Positions 41,191 through 50,110 of a DNA stretch of 64,000 nucleotides are shown here, one piece after another (positions within the stretch are counted from its first letter, which is position 1; every line of letters starts with the position of its first letter). This DNA comes from Streptomyces albiflavescens. Its GTDB lineage: Bacteria; Actinomycetota; Actinomycetes; Streptomycetales; Streptomycetaceae. The notes under the pieces are model-generated. The model was given only the letters and a program-made list of their open reading frames with translations. It made no database searches and was not told the origin of the DNA. The stretch covers positions 62,001 to 126,000 of the forward strand of contig NZ_BMMM01000015.1 in assembly GCF_014645835.1 (NCBI RefSeq), read 5' to 3'. The translations under genes and the position numbers were made by a program.

Positions 41191-42550
41191 AGTACTGCGC
41201 CTCCTTGCCGATGGACCGGTACATGCAGTCCGCGTTCTCCAGCAGTTGCAGCACCGCGTCCCGGTTGCGCGACGTTTCCCGCTCGATGACCTCGTCGGGC
41301 GGGTAGAAGCCCCCGCCGCCGGACGACGGGTACATCTCGAAGGTGTAGCTGAAGATCTTCTGGGCGCCCCAGAGATAGTCGTCGATCGAGCCGTCCGTGA
41401 TGTACAGGTCGCTGGACTGCTCGGGCGTGTAGCCGTTGCTGGCGGCCATCTTCTGGCCGACGGTCCTGAAGGCGTTGTAGTCGTCCGCCGTCATGCCGGT
41501 GGCGGTGTCCGAGTAGGTGTAGCCGAACGGCCACAGCACCAGCTCGCTGTACGTGTGGAAGTCGATCCCGGCGGTGATCTGCTGCTTGCCGCCGACGATC
41601 CGGCCGCGTACGAAGTCGGCGACGACCTTCACCTCGGGCGCTGACTCGGCGGACGCGCCCCGGTAGGTCTCGGAGGACTTCGACCCCGAAGAGCCGCCGC
41701 AGCAGCCCCACTTGTAGTTCCAGTTGCGGTTCAGGTCCGTGCCGACGTACGACGAACCGGAGTTGGGCTGGCGGTTCTTGCGCCACGAGCGGTACGAGCC
41801 GGTGGCGATGTCGTACTCGCCGCCGTCTGGGTTGAGGTCCGGGACGATCCAGATCTCTCGGTTGTTCACCATGTTGGTGACACGGGAGTCGCTGCCGTAT
41901 CCAGCGCCGAGCTCGCGCAGCAGGTACAGCGCCATCTCCACCGTCAGGTGCTCACGCGCGTGCTGGTGGAAGGTGAAGAGGACCTCGGGCTCGTTCTCGT
42001 CGGTCGCCACGTTGTCGCTGACCTTGATGGCGACGATGTCCCGGCCCTGGTACGACTTGCCGATCACCTTCTTGCTCATGATGCTCGGGTACGCCGCCAG
42101 CCGCTGGTCGATCTCCGTGTTCATCTCGGCGTAGTTGTGGTACTTCGAGTCCGCCGAAGGGAAGTCGAGGATCCGTACGTCGTCGGCGCCGCTCGAACGG
42201 TTCGGCGCCGAGCCCAACAGCGAGACCTCGTAGCCGAGTTCGCGCAGTTTCCTGATCTGGTCCGCGCGGCCCGAGACGACGACGGTCTCCTCGTCGGCCT
42301 CGTCCACGCTGACGCCGGCCTGCTGGATCGCCGTACGGGTCACGGGGGTGGTGCTCTGGTGGATCTCGTACTGGCGGATGTCGTCGGACGAGGGCGCCGG
42401 GGCCTTCGTCGCGCTCGCCGTGGCGTCGGTGGCGGTGGCGGTGAGGGGCGCCGCGAGGGCGAGGGCCGCGAGCACGGCGAGGGCGGCGGTGCGCCGCCCG
42501 CTTCTGCCGTTGCCGTCGGGACTGCCGCTGCCGCGTATGCGAAGTCGCAT
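41183..42550 (-). CDS. Secreted M14 zinc carboxypeptidase
   Basis: 455 residues. Signal peptide (about 1-45), a propeptide, then the catalytic domain. Zinc ligands are HAREH (His-x2-Glu) and the His of IDFHTYSE; the catalytic Glu lies in FTFEMYP. Substrate arginine and Asn-Arg (TDLNRNWNYKW) are in place. The family removes C-terminal residues from peptides. AGGAG 5 nt before the ATG. Short direct repeats occupy its 3' flank. Confidence 0.93.
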   Translation of the reverse strand: MRLRIRGSGSPDGNGRSGRRTAALAVLAALALAAPLTATATDATASATKAPAPSSDDIRQYEIHQSTTPVTRTAIQQAGVSVDEADEETVVVSGRADQIRKLRELGYEVSLLGSAPNRSSGADDVRILDFPSADSKYHNYAEMNTEIDQRLAAYPSIMSKKVIGKSYQGRDIVAIKVSDNVATDENEPEVLFTFHQHAREHLTVEMALYLLRELGAGYGSDSRVTNMVNNREIWIVPDLNPDGGEYDIATGSYRSWRKNRQPNSGSSYVGTDLNRNWNYKWGCCGGSSGSKSSETYRGASAESAPEVKVVADFVRGRIVGGKQQITAGIDFHTYSELVLWPFGYTYSDTATGMTADDYNAFRTVGQKMAASNGYTPEQSSDLYITDGSIDDYLWGAQKIFSYTFEMYPSSGGGGFYPPDEVIERETSRNRDAVLQLLENADCMYRSIGKEAQYCS

Positions 42551-42799
42551 GAAGTCTCCTTGTTTCTCCAGGAATTCCGGGATCTCCGGAATGTGGGGAG
42601 TGGAGCGGGGGGTGGCTCATGGCGACGTGCCTGATGCGGGTGTGGCGCTCATCGTGAGGCCATGGCATGAGCAGGTCAAGATGCGACAAAGTGTCGATGG
42701 CGGGATTCGGCCGAAAATCGGCCTGACCATGTGTGCGTCGCGTGGTGATCGCCGCGCGCTCCCTTGTCTCGCCGCCCCCTTTACGCTTTCTTGAATCGC

Positions 42800-44140
42800 A
42801 TGACGGAGACCACTGGGAAGCCCGAGAAGTCCGGGACGTCGGCGTCAGGGGAGGCCGGCTCCGGCCCCCGTAAGTCCAGTTGGAAATACATCGGCCCCGG
42901 CATCGTCGTCGCCGCGACCGGCGTCGGTGCCGGGGACCTCGTCGCGACACTCATCGCGGGCAGCAACTTCGGCTACACCCTGCTCTGGGCCGCCGTGATC
43001 GGCTGCGTGGTCAAGATCTCGCTGGCCGAGGCGGCCGGACGCTGGCATCTGTCCACCGGGCGCACCCTCTTCGACGGCTGGGCGAGCCTGGGCCGGTGGA
43101 CGACCTACTTCTTCGTCGTCTACGCGGTCGTCTGGGGCTTCGTCTACGGCGCGGCGGCGATGTCGTCGAGCGCGCTGCCGTTGCAGGCGCTGTTCCCCGA
43201 CGTCTTCCCGGCCGACTGGTCGATCAAGCCGTGGGCGGTCATCTGCGGGCTCATCGGCCTCGTCTTCGTCTGGTTCAACAAGTACGAGGTCTTCGAGAAG
43301 GTCATGACCGTACTGGTGGGCGTGATGTTCGTGGTCACCGTCTACCTGGCGATCCGCGTCACCCCCAACCTCGGCGACGCCTTCGCGGGGCTGCTCCCCG
43401 TCCTGCCCGACGAGAAGGACTCGATCCTCAACACGCTCGGTCTGATCGGCGGGGTCGGCGGCACCATCACCCTGGCGGCGTACGGCTATTGGGTCAACGC
43501 CAAGGGCTGGACGAACACCGGCTGGATGAAGGTGATGCGGCTCGACAACCGGGTCGCGTACGCCACCACCGGCATCTTCGTCGTCGCGATGCTCTTCGTC
43601 GGCGCGGAACTCCTGCACTCCGCGAACGTGGCCATCGCGAACGGCGACAAGGGGCTGATCCAGCTCGCCGACATCCTGGAGGCGGAGTACGGCACGGCGA
43701 CCGCCAAGTTCTTCCTGATCGGTTTCTTCGCGACCTCCTTCACCTCGCTGATCGGCGTCTGGCACGGCGTGAGCCTGATGTTCGCGGACTTCGTGGCGCG
43801 CTACCGCACGCGCACGGCGACGACGGGGGAGGACGTCGCCTCCGGCCGGCGGGAGAGGTCGTGGCCGTTCCGCGCGTATCTGCTGTGGCTGACCTTCCCG
43901 CCCATCGTGCTGCTGTTCCAGGGCCAGCCCTTCCGCCTGATCATTCTGTACGGCGTCCTGGGCGCGGCCTTCCTCCCCTTCCTCGCCCTCACCCTGATCT
44001 GGCTCCTCAACTCCTCCCGCACACCCGGGGAATGGCGCAACGGCGCACTGAGCAACTCGATGCTGGCTCTCGCCGGACTCCTGTTCCTGATCCTGTGCGT
44101 GAAGCAGATCTGGGACCAGCCGTGGTCGGAGTTCTTCTGA
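42800..44140 (+). CDS. NRAMP-related divalent metal transporter-like protein
   Basis: 446 residues with eleven helices. Helix 1 is ATGVGAGDLVATLIAG, in the place where canonical NRAMP proteins have the metal-binding DPGN; helix 6 is GGVGGTITLAAYGYWV, without the usual MPH motif. It therefore resembles the NRAMP-like branch lacking the metal-binding residues, and the substrate is uncertain. No good ribosome binding site precedes the ATG. Divergent from the carboxypeptidase gene, 249 nt apart. Confidence 0.82.
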   Translation: MTETTGKPEKSGTSASGEAGSGPRKSSWKYIGPGIVVAATGVGAGDLVATLIAGSNFGYTLLWAAVIGCVVKISLAEAAGRWHLSTGRTLFDGWASLGRWTTYFFVVYAVVWGFVYGAAAMSSSALPLQALFPDVFPADWSIKPWAVICGLIGLVFVWFNKYEVFEKVMTVLVGVMFVVTVYLAIRVTPNLGDAFAGLLPVLPDEKDSILNTLGLIGGVGGTITLAAYGYWVNAKGWTNTGWMKVMRLDNRVAYATTGIFVVAMLFVGAELLHSANVAIANGDKGLIQLADILEAEYGTATAKFFLIGFFATSFTSLIGVWHGVSLMFADFVARYRTRTATTGEDVASGRRERSWPFRAYLLWLTFPPIVLLFQGQPFRLIILYGVLGAAFLPFLALTLIWLLNSSRTPGEWRNGALSNSMLALAGLLFLILCVKQIWDQPWSEFF

Positions 44141-44274
44141 CCTTGGCCCGGCCCGGCCCGGTCCTCGGCCACAGCCACGGAGCGACAGCGGGGCGCGCCC
44201 GCCCGGGTGCTGAGGCTGCCCGTCCCCGGCGTGCCGGAGACGGGCTCGTCGTGCGGTGACACAGCCACATCCGC

Positions 44275-44487
44275 GTGCGCCCCTCGCTGATCAGCTACAT
44301 GTGGTGCGCGCACTGCCGCCGCTTCAGGGGGTGGACCGGGCCCGACCTCGGGACCTTCGACTTCACCGACCCGCTGGAGAAGCTGTCGACGGAGGAACGT
44401 GCCGCCTTGGCGAAGGACTTCGGCGGCTTCTTCCGGAACCTGGACAGGCTGTGGGACTCCGGCGAGCTGCCCCAGCGGTTCTCGTGA
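44275..44487 (+). CDS. Small protein with a Cys-x2-Cys motif
   Basis: 70 residues. The N-terminal YMWCAHCRRFRGW suggests a small zinc knuckle, the rest is a helical acidic segment. Start GTG at 44275 is uncertain; ATG at 44299 is possible. No family recognised. Confidence 0.45.
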   Translation: MRPSLISYMWCAHCRRFRGWTGPDLGTFDFTDPLEKLSTEERAALAKDFGGFFRNLDRLWDSGELPQRFS

Positions 44488-44547
44488 GGCGGGGCATCGC
44501 CGCTCGTGAGGCCGCCGCGGCTCGGCCGGCCCGTCGTCCCCGGACGC

Positions 44548-44584
44548 GGTCCGGCCCCGGCTGTCTCGCAGCCGGGGCCGGACC
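44548..44584 (-). terminator. Chitinase terminator
   Basis: Perfect 16-nt arms (44548-44563 and 44569-44584) with a TCTCG loop, 24 nt beyond the chitinase stop. Confidence 0.88.
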
Positions 44585-44607
44585 TTCGTCCTGCTGACGG
44601 GGAGGGG

Positions 44608-46320
44608 TCAGCCGAGTGCGTGCACGTGCGGTCCCACCGCGTTCGACCACGCGTTGCCCGCCGAAGCGTCCCAGTTCGTCGACCAGGTCATCGCGCCGCG
44701 CAGGTCCGGGTAGGTCCTGGACGGCTTGAAGGAGCCGCAGTTGGTGGCCTTGGTCAGGCAGTCGAGGGCGTTGTTCACGATCGTGGGCGAGACATAGCCG
44801 CTGCCCGCGCCGCTGGTGGAGGCAGGGAGGCCGAGGCCCACCTGGGACGGGGCGAGGCCGCCCTCCAGCTGGATGCAGGCGAGCGCGGTCAGGAAGTCGA
44901 CCGAGCCCTGCGAGTACACCTTGCCGTCGCAGCCGAGCATCGAACCGCTGTTGTAGTACTGCATGTTGACGACGGTCAGGATGTCCTTGATGTTCAGGGC
45001 CGTCTGGAAGTACGCGTTCGACGTCGACTGCATGTCGATGGTCTGCGGGGCCATCGTGATGACGAGAGACGATCCGGCCTTCGACGACAGGGACCGCAGG
45101 GCCTGCGACATGTACGTCGCGTTGAGACCGTTCTCCAGGTCGATGTCGACCCCGTCGAAGCCGTACGTCTGCATGAGGGAGTAGACGGAGTTGGCGAAGT
45201 TCGTCGCGGAGGCCGAGTCGCTCACCGACACCGTGCCGTTCTGGCCGCCGATGGAGATGATGACCTTCTTGCCCGCGGCCTGCTTGGCCTTGATGTCGGC
45301 CTTGAACTGGTCGACGGTGTAGCCGCCGAGTCCGGCCGAGTCGAGGGTGAAGCTCACCGCGCCGGGTGTGCCGGTGGCGTCGGCGAAGGCGACGGCGATG
45401 ATGTCGTACTGCGACTGCACGGCGGAGATCTTCTGGACCGTCGCGCCGTTGTTGAAGTTCTGCCAGTAGCCCGTGACGGCGTGCTTGGGCAGGGTGCCGC
45501 CACCGCCGCCGGAGGACGCGGTCGTCGTGCCGGTGACCGCCGACGACTTCGCCGATTCACCGGCCGAGTTCGTCGCAGAGACCTGGAAGGAGTACGACGT
45601 CGAGGCGGCGAGCCCGGAGACGGTCGCCGACGTCCCCGTCACCGACTGGACCTTCGTGCCGCCCTGGTAGACGTTGTAGCCGGTCGCGCCCGAGACCGTG
45701 TTCCAGGACAGGGACACGGAGGAGGAGGTCGTGGACGAGACGGCCAGGCCGGCCGGCGTCGCGGGGACCGTGGGGGCCGGGTCGCCGCCACCGCCGCCGT
45801 CGGGCCCGAACACCGACAGGTCGTCCGCGTAGTACGCGGCCTGCCCGTACCAGCCGTGCGTGTACACCGTCACCGAGGTCGTCGACGCGCCCGTCGTGAA
45901 GGTGGTCGTCAGCTGCTTCCAGGAGGAGGAGTCGGGCGTCCACGTCGACACGTCCGTCGTCCCGGTGCCGGTCGCGCCGAGGTAGGTGTAGCCGCCCTGC
46001 ACCCAGGCGCTCAGCGTGTACGTCGAGTTGGGCTTGACCGCGACGGTCTGGGTGCACTTGGCGTTGTCCTGCCCGGCGGGGGTGCCCTTCAGCGCGGCCG
46101 AGCCGCCGTGCACGGGGGAGGAGACGGTCGTACCGCTGCTCGCGGAACAGGTCCAGTTGCTCAGGCCCGACTCGTAGCCGCCGTTCTTGGCGTTGTTGAC
46201 GTCCGCGGCCGAGGCGTCGGTGGCGAGGCCGGTGAGGGTGAGGGCTGAGGCGGCGAGTGCGGCGGCGAGGAGTCCCGCCCAGGTGCGTCTGCGTCCGGGC
46301 ATGCCTGATACGCGGTCCAC
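44608..46320 (-). CDS. Secreted GH18 chitinase with CBM and Fn3 domains
   Basis: 570 residues from the GTG at 46320, chosen because GGAGG is 5 nt upstream. Signal peptide (about 10-38, ending DASA-AD); carbohydrate-binding module (about 40-175); Gly linker; fibronectin type III domain (about 190-275); Gly linker; GH18 catalytic domain with the DxxDxDxE motif (FDGVDIDLEN). It hydrolyses chitin by substrate-assisted catalysis. Upstream are a DasR-type palindrome and a second perfect palindrome. Confidence 0.95.
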   Translation of the reverse strand: MDRVSGMPGRRRTWAGLLAAALAASALTLTGLATDASAADVNNAKNGGYESGLSNWTCSASSGTTVSSPVHGGSAALKGTPAGQDNAKCTQTVAVKPNSTYTLSAWVQGGYTYLGATGTGTTDVSTWTPDSSSWKQLTTTFTTGASTTSVTVYTHGWYGQAAYYADDLSVFGPDGGGGGDPAPTVPATPAGLAVSSTTSSSVSLSWNTVSGATGYNVYQGGTKVQSVTGTSATVSGLAASTSYSFQVSATNSAGESAKSSAVTGTTTASSGGGGGTLPKHAVTGYWQNFNNGATVQKISAVQSQYDIIAVAFADATGTPGAVSFTLDSAGLGGYTVDQFKADIKAKQAAGKKVIISIGGQNGTVSVSDSASATNFANSVYSLMQTYGFDGVDIDLENGLNATYMSQALRSLSSKAGSSLVITMAPQTIDMQSTSNAYFQTALNIKDILTVVNMQYYNSGSMLGCDGKVYSQGSVDFLTALACIQLEGGLAPSQVGLGLPASTSGAGSGYVSPTIVNNALDCLTKATNCGSFKPSRTYPDLRGAMTWSTNWDASAGNAWSNAVGPHVHALG

Positions 46321-46360
46321 TGGGACCTCCGGTGAGGGGGAGGGGAGGGGGGAAGTACGG

Positions 46361-46376
46361 AACGGTGGCCACCGTT
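46361..46376. promoter_or_regulatory. Perfect 16-bp palindrome in the chitinase leader
   Basis: AACGGTGGCCACCGTT, between the DasR-type site and the chitinase start. Either a second operator or an mRNA hairpin. Confidence 0.5.
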
Positions 46377-46387
46377 GGATGTACAAG

Positions 46388-46401
46388 TTGGTCCAGACCA
46401 A
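46388..46401. promoter_or_regulatory. DasR-type (dre) operator of the chitinase gene
   Basis: TTGGTCCAGACCAA closely matches the known dre core TGGTCTAGACCA, the GlcN-6-P-responsive DasR site found before Streptomyces chitinase genes. Confidence 0.85.
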
Positions 46402-46407
46402 TTCGGT

Positions 46408-46413
46408 TGTCAA
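46408..46413 (-). promoter_or_regulatory. -35 element of the chitinase promoter
   Basis: TTGACA on the - strand, immediately upstream of the DasR-type site. With 17-18 nt spacing the operator would fill the spacer up to the -10 region, a classical repressor arrangement. The -10 itself is weak. Confidence 0.5.
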
Positions 46414-46671
46414 GGCCTGTGGCGCCCTCAACGCCCTTGCCTCGGCGTCGAGTTGTGGCATATGCGGCTCACTCTCCGTTGATCATGCCCACACCTTCGG
46501 TGAGTTGATCTCGGGAAGTCGGTGTTGAGCGGGGCATGCCGTGGATATGGTGCTGATACAAGAGGACGTCACAGTGACGATCTGTGGCCATCTGTGACCG
46601 TCCATGGCGAAACAGGGGCGATCTGAGGCGGTGGTTGACCACCCCGCCACAGCGAACGGGGTGTGTGCAGC

Positions 46672-47559
46672 GTGCCGACCGCGATAGCCGTCACCAGTCC
46701 CGACCTGGTGCTCCCACCGCACGACCGGCAGACCCCGCCCGCAGTCGTCCAACCGCTCGGCACCCTCGAAAGCTCCCTCACCGGGATGCACGCGCTCATC
46801 GAGCAGCACGGGTACGTCATCTCGCTCTACCCGTCCTCCGTCGCCGGTGACGTGACGCGGCGACTGCACACCGTCCGCTCCGTCCTGGAGAGCGACCGCA
46901 TCGCGCTGCTCGGCCTCGACCTGCCGCCGCTCGGACTCGCCCTGCTGGCCCAGCAGTTGCGCCAGCTGTCGGTCTGCGACTTCAGCCCCGGTGTGCTCGC
47001 CTCCTCCGCCCGGCTGCTCGCCCACTACATCTACGCCGGTGCCCTGCTCGGCTCGGTCGCCAAGCTCGACCGGGTCCCGGTGTCCCTGAAGTCGCACGCC
47101 AAGTCCTGGGTGCCGGGCGCCCAGTTCGCCGTGCTGGCCAATCCGCGACCGCAGCTCGTCAGAGTCGGCCAGGAGGAGCTGCCCGGGCCCGAGTTCGGCA
47201 CCCGGCTGCTCGTCGCCGAGGGGCAGCCGCCCTCCGACTGGGTCGCCGCCGAGCTCGCGCCCGCCTGGCGGGTGCAGGGCGTCGCGACCGTGCCGCTGCC
47301 GGAGGAGTCGGTCCGCTGGTGGGGCACGTCGCGGCTCGTCGAGTTCGCCGCCGGCCTGTACGACGTCTCCGTGCTCTACCAACTCGTCTCGTCCGTGCGG
47401 CGGGAGGAGTGCCACTGGTGCGGCCTCGAACTCATCGGCGACCGTTGCGGGTTCTGCGCCGCGCCCCTGCCGCCGACGCCTTCACCTTCGCAGGGGCTTC
47501 CGGCCACCGCTGTCCGGGCAGCCTCTTCGGTACGCGCCCTGCCCCGGGGCGCCACGTAA
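46672..47559 (+). CDS. Hypothetical protein with C-terminal zinc ribbon, upstream of the Tad genes
   Basis: 295 residues from GTG 46672. The central part is helical and compact (LLGLDLPPLGLALLAQQLRQL); the C-terminus has CHWCGLEL...DRCGFCAAPL, a four-Cys zinc ribbon, followed by a disordered tail. Its start lies 350 nt from the divergent chitinase start. Function unknown; it may be first in the Tad transcription unit. Confidence 0.7.
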   Translation: MPTAIAVTSPDLVLPPHDRQTPPAVVQPLGTLESSLTGMHALIEQHGYVISLYPSSVAGDVTRRLHTVRSVLESDRIALLGLDLPPLGLALLAQQLRQLSVCDFSPGVLASSARLLAHYIYAGALLGSVAKLDRVPVSLKSHAKSWVPGAQFAVLANPRPQLVRVGQEELPGPEFGTRLLVAEGQPPSDWVAAELAPAWRVQGVATVPLPEESVRWWGTSRLVEFAAGLYDVSVLYQLVSSVRREECHWCGLELIGDRCGFCAAPLPPTPSPSQGLPATAVRAASSVRALPRGAT

Positions 47560-47638
47560 GCCACCTACGTACAGCTGAACAACAACAGGCACGACCGCTC
47601 GACCCCGCCGTCCCCCGCAGATCGAGGTTGTCCGCGTC

Positions 47639-48352
47639 ATGAACTCACGCCAGCGCCGCGGCGTCATCCTGCTGGTCCTCTCGGCCCTGTGCGCCCTGGG
47701 CGCCTTCGCCGGAGTGCTCTCGGTGATCCGTGACGTGAACTCCAAGGTCGGCCCGGAGGTGGCGGCGTACCGCCTGAAGGGCGACATCGCGCCCTACAAG
47801 GAGCTGTCGGCCGACCAGTTCCAGAAGATCTCGATGCCCAAGCGCTGGCTGTCGTCCACCGCCGTCACCAGCCTCTCCCAGATCCGCGGCAAGATCGCGG
47901 TCACCCAGCTGGAGAAGGGCTCCCTGCTGCAGACCGACATGGTCGTGGACCGGCCCGAACTGGCCGCAGGGCAGCAGGAGATCGCGATCATGATCGACGC
48001 GGCGACCGGCGTCGCGGGCAAGATCAACCCCGGTTCCCGGGTCAACATCTACGCCACCTTCAAGGCCGAGAACGACAAGGGAACCGACCAGTCCAAGGTC
48101 ATCGTCGAGAACGCCCGCGTCATCGACGTCGGCAAGCTCACCGCGCTCGACCCGGGCCAGTCCAGCTCCGACCGCCGCAACAGCGCCACCCAGGCCGTCC
48201 CCATCACCTTCGCGCTCGACACCGCCGACGCCCAACGCGTGGCGTACGCCGAATCGTTCGCCGAACACGTCCGGCTGGCTCTGGTCGCGGGCGGCTCCGA
48301 CGCGGCCGTCGCGCCCGGCGACCGTACGTACACCCTCGACGAGGACAAGTAG
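47639..48352 (+). CDS. cpaB: CpaB/RcpC-type SAF domain protein of the Tad pilus
   Basis: 237 residues. One N-terminal helix (about 8-30), then an SAF-like beta domain (KGDIAPYKELSADQFQKISMPKRWL, VTQLEKGSLLQTDMV) and a second beta region (PGSRVNIYATF). CpaB/RcpC proteins are periplasmic or surface components of Tad secretion; in a monoderm it would act outside the membrane. Followed by a tiny frame and the TadZ-TadE fusion. Confidence 0.85.
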   Translation: MNSRQRRGVILLVLSALCALGAFAGVLSVIRDVNSKVGPEVAAYRLKGDIAPYKELSADQFQKISMPKRWLSSTAVTSLSQIRGKIAVTQLEKGSLLQTDMVVDRPELAAGQQEIAIMIDAATGVAGKINPGSRVNIYATFKAENDKGTDQSKVIVENARVIDVGKLTALDPGQSSSDRRNSATQAVPITFALDTADAQRVAYAESFAEHVRLALVAGGSDAAVAPGDRTYTLDEDK

Positions 48353-48362
48353 GAGGCCGCGC

Positions 48363-48437
48363 ATGACGACCGCTCCCGCCGGGGCCCGTCGCAAGAGGCG
48401 TGAACGTCGCCAGAGCCGTCGAAGGTGCCGTCGATGA
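48363..48437 (+). CDS. 24-residue Arg-rich leader peptide coupled to the TadZ-TadE gene
   Basis: An ATG 5 nt after AGGAGG opens 24 codons ending in TGA at 48435-48437, which overlaps the ATG of the next gene. The peptide has 11 Arg and 1 Lys (ARRKRRERRQSRRR in the middle). The strong ribosome binding site and ATGA overlap suggest it is translated and couples the downstream start. Whether the peptide itself matters is unknown. Confidence 0.55.
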   Translation: MTTAPAGARRKRRERRQSRRRCRR

Positions 48438-50050
48438 CCATCCGCATTCTGCCCGCCGTCGGCGACATCGACTCGGCCCGCGCGCTGACCACCCTGCTGA
48501 GTCAGCTCGCCGACGCCGAACCGGCCCCGCCCGTCCCCGACTCGACGGCGCTGCTGGACACACTGGCGAGGCTGGCCGCCGAGTCCCTCGACGAATTGCC
48601 GGAAGTGGTCCTGGTCCACGAACGGATCGGCCCCGTCCCGGCGTTGGACCTCATCCGCGACCTGGTGATGCGCTTCCCGGCGGTCGGCGTCGTCCTCATC
48701 ACCGCCGACGCCAGCACCGGCGTCCTCACCGCCGCCATGGACTCCGGCGCCCGCGGCATCATCGGCCTGCCGCTCGGCTACGACGCCCTCGCCGAGCGCG
48801 TCCAGGCGGCCGCCGCGTGGTCCGCCGGCATGCGCCGCCACCTCGGCAGCGGGACGCCCGAGCTGTACGCGGGGCCCGGCGGCACGGTCGTCACGGTGAC
48901 CGGCGCGAAGGGCGGCGTCGGCGCGACCCTGACGGCCGTCCAACTCGCCCTGGCGGCAGCGGCCTCGGGCCGCACCGTGGCGCTGGTGGACCTCGACCTC
49001 CAGTCCGGGGACGTGGCGTCGTACCTGGACGTGCAGTTCCGACGGTCGGTCGCCGACCTCGCCGGCATCAGCGACATCAACCCACGTGTACTCCAGGACG
49101 CGATCTACACCCACGACAGCGGCATCGGCCTGCTGCTGGCCCCCGCCGAGGGCGAACGCGGCGAGGAGGTCACCGATCGGGTGGCCCGCCAGGTCCTGGC
49201 CGCCCTGCGCTCCCGCCACGACGTGGTGGTCGTCGACTGCGGCTCCCAGATGAACGCCGCGACCGCCGCCGCCGTCGAGATGGCCGACCAGGCGCTGCTC
49301 CTCGTCACCCCGGACGTCGTCGCCGTCCGCGCCGCCAAACGCATGGTCCGCATGTGGGACCGCCTTCAGATCCGCAAGGCGGAGGAGACGACGACGGTCG
49401 TGAACCGTTTCTCGAGGGGTACGGAGATCCAGCTCTCCCTCGTCGAACGCGTCACCGGCACCAAGGTCGCCCGCTCCGCCGTCCCCGCCGCCTTCAAGGA
49501 ACTCCAGTCCGTGGTCGACGCCGGCCGGCTCCAGGACCTGGACACCCGCTCGACGGTGAAGCAGGCGCTGTGGGGGCTGGCGGGCGAGCTGGGACTTGTG
49601 GTCGCCCAGGAAGGCGGCGGCGGTGGGCGCCGTCGTAAGGCGGCATCGGACCGGGGAGCGCTGGCGCTACGGCGACGGGGCGGCGACCGGGGAGCGGTGA
49701 CGCTCGAATTCGCCGGCATGTTCCCGCTGCTCCTGGTCGTCATGACCATCCTGTGGCAGTGCGTGCTGTACGGCTACTCGTACTCGCTGGCCGGGAACGC
49801 GGCGGACGAGGCGGCACGAGCGGCGACAGCGGCGTACGCGGTGAACGGCGATGTCGCGGGCGCGTGCGCGTCGGCGGGGAGCAAGCATCTGCCGGGGGCG
49901 TGGAGCGGAGCGGAGATCAACTGCACGCCGGCGGGCTCGGTGATGAAGGCCACCGTCGAGGTCGACGTGCCGCTGTTCTTCCCGGGGTTCGACGCGGGGT
50001 GGCATGTGAGCGGGAGCGCGGGCGCCGCGCTGGAGGGGGACGACGGATGA
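48434..50050 (+). CDS. TadZ/CpaE-type ATPase fused to a TadE pseudopilin
   Basis: 538 residues. Residues about 1-125 look like an atypical receiver domain (VGVVLITADASTGVLTAAMDSGARGIIGLPL). Residues about 150-390 are a CpaE/MinD-like ATPase (TGAKGGVGATLTAVQLA, VDLDLQSGDV, VVVDCGSQ). Residues about 410-538 are a TadE pseudopilin: basic stretch, then Gly420-Ala421 with Glu at +5 (RGAVTLEFAG), then a hydrophobic helix. That motif is what type IV prepilin peptidases cleave, so the fusion may be cut in two. The stop overlaps the next ATG. Confidence 0.87.
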   Translation: MTIRILPAVGDIDSARALTTLLSQLADAEPAPPVPDSTALLDTLARLAAESLDELPEVVLVHERIGPVPALDLIRDLVMRFPAVGVVLITADASTGVLTAAMDSGARGIIGLPLGYDALAERVQAAAAWSAGMRRHLGSGTPELYAGPGGTVVTVTGAKGGVGATLTAVQLALAAAASGRTVALVDLDLQSGDVASYLDVQFRRSVADLAGISDINPRVLQDAIYTHDSGIGLLLAPAEGERGEEVTDRVARQVLAALRSRHDVVVVDCGSQMNAATAAAVEMADQALLLVTPDVVAVRAAKRMVRMWDRLQIRKAEETTTVVNRFSRGTEIQLSLVERVTGTKVARSAVPAAFKELQSVVDAGRLQDLDTRSTVKQALWGLAGELGLVVAQEGGGGGRRRKAASDRGALALRRRGGDRGAVTLEFAGMFPLLLVVMTILWQCVLYGYSYSLAGNAADEAARAATAAYAVNGDVAGACASAGSKHLPGAWSGAEINCTPAGSVMKATVEVDVPLFFPGFDAGWHVSGSAGAALEGDDG

Positions 50051-50110
50051 GGCTCTCCCCGAAACGTGGACTGGGGGACGACGGATGAGGCCCTCCCCGA
50101 AACGTGGACT
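50035..50110 (+). repeat. 38-nt tandem duplication at the TadE start
   Basis: Two copies (50035-50072, 50073-50110) with one mismatch. Copy 1 gives a 13-codon frame (50047-50088) whose ATG overlaps the upstream stop and whose TGA overlaps the real TadE start at 50085. Confidence 0.9.
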
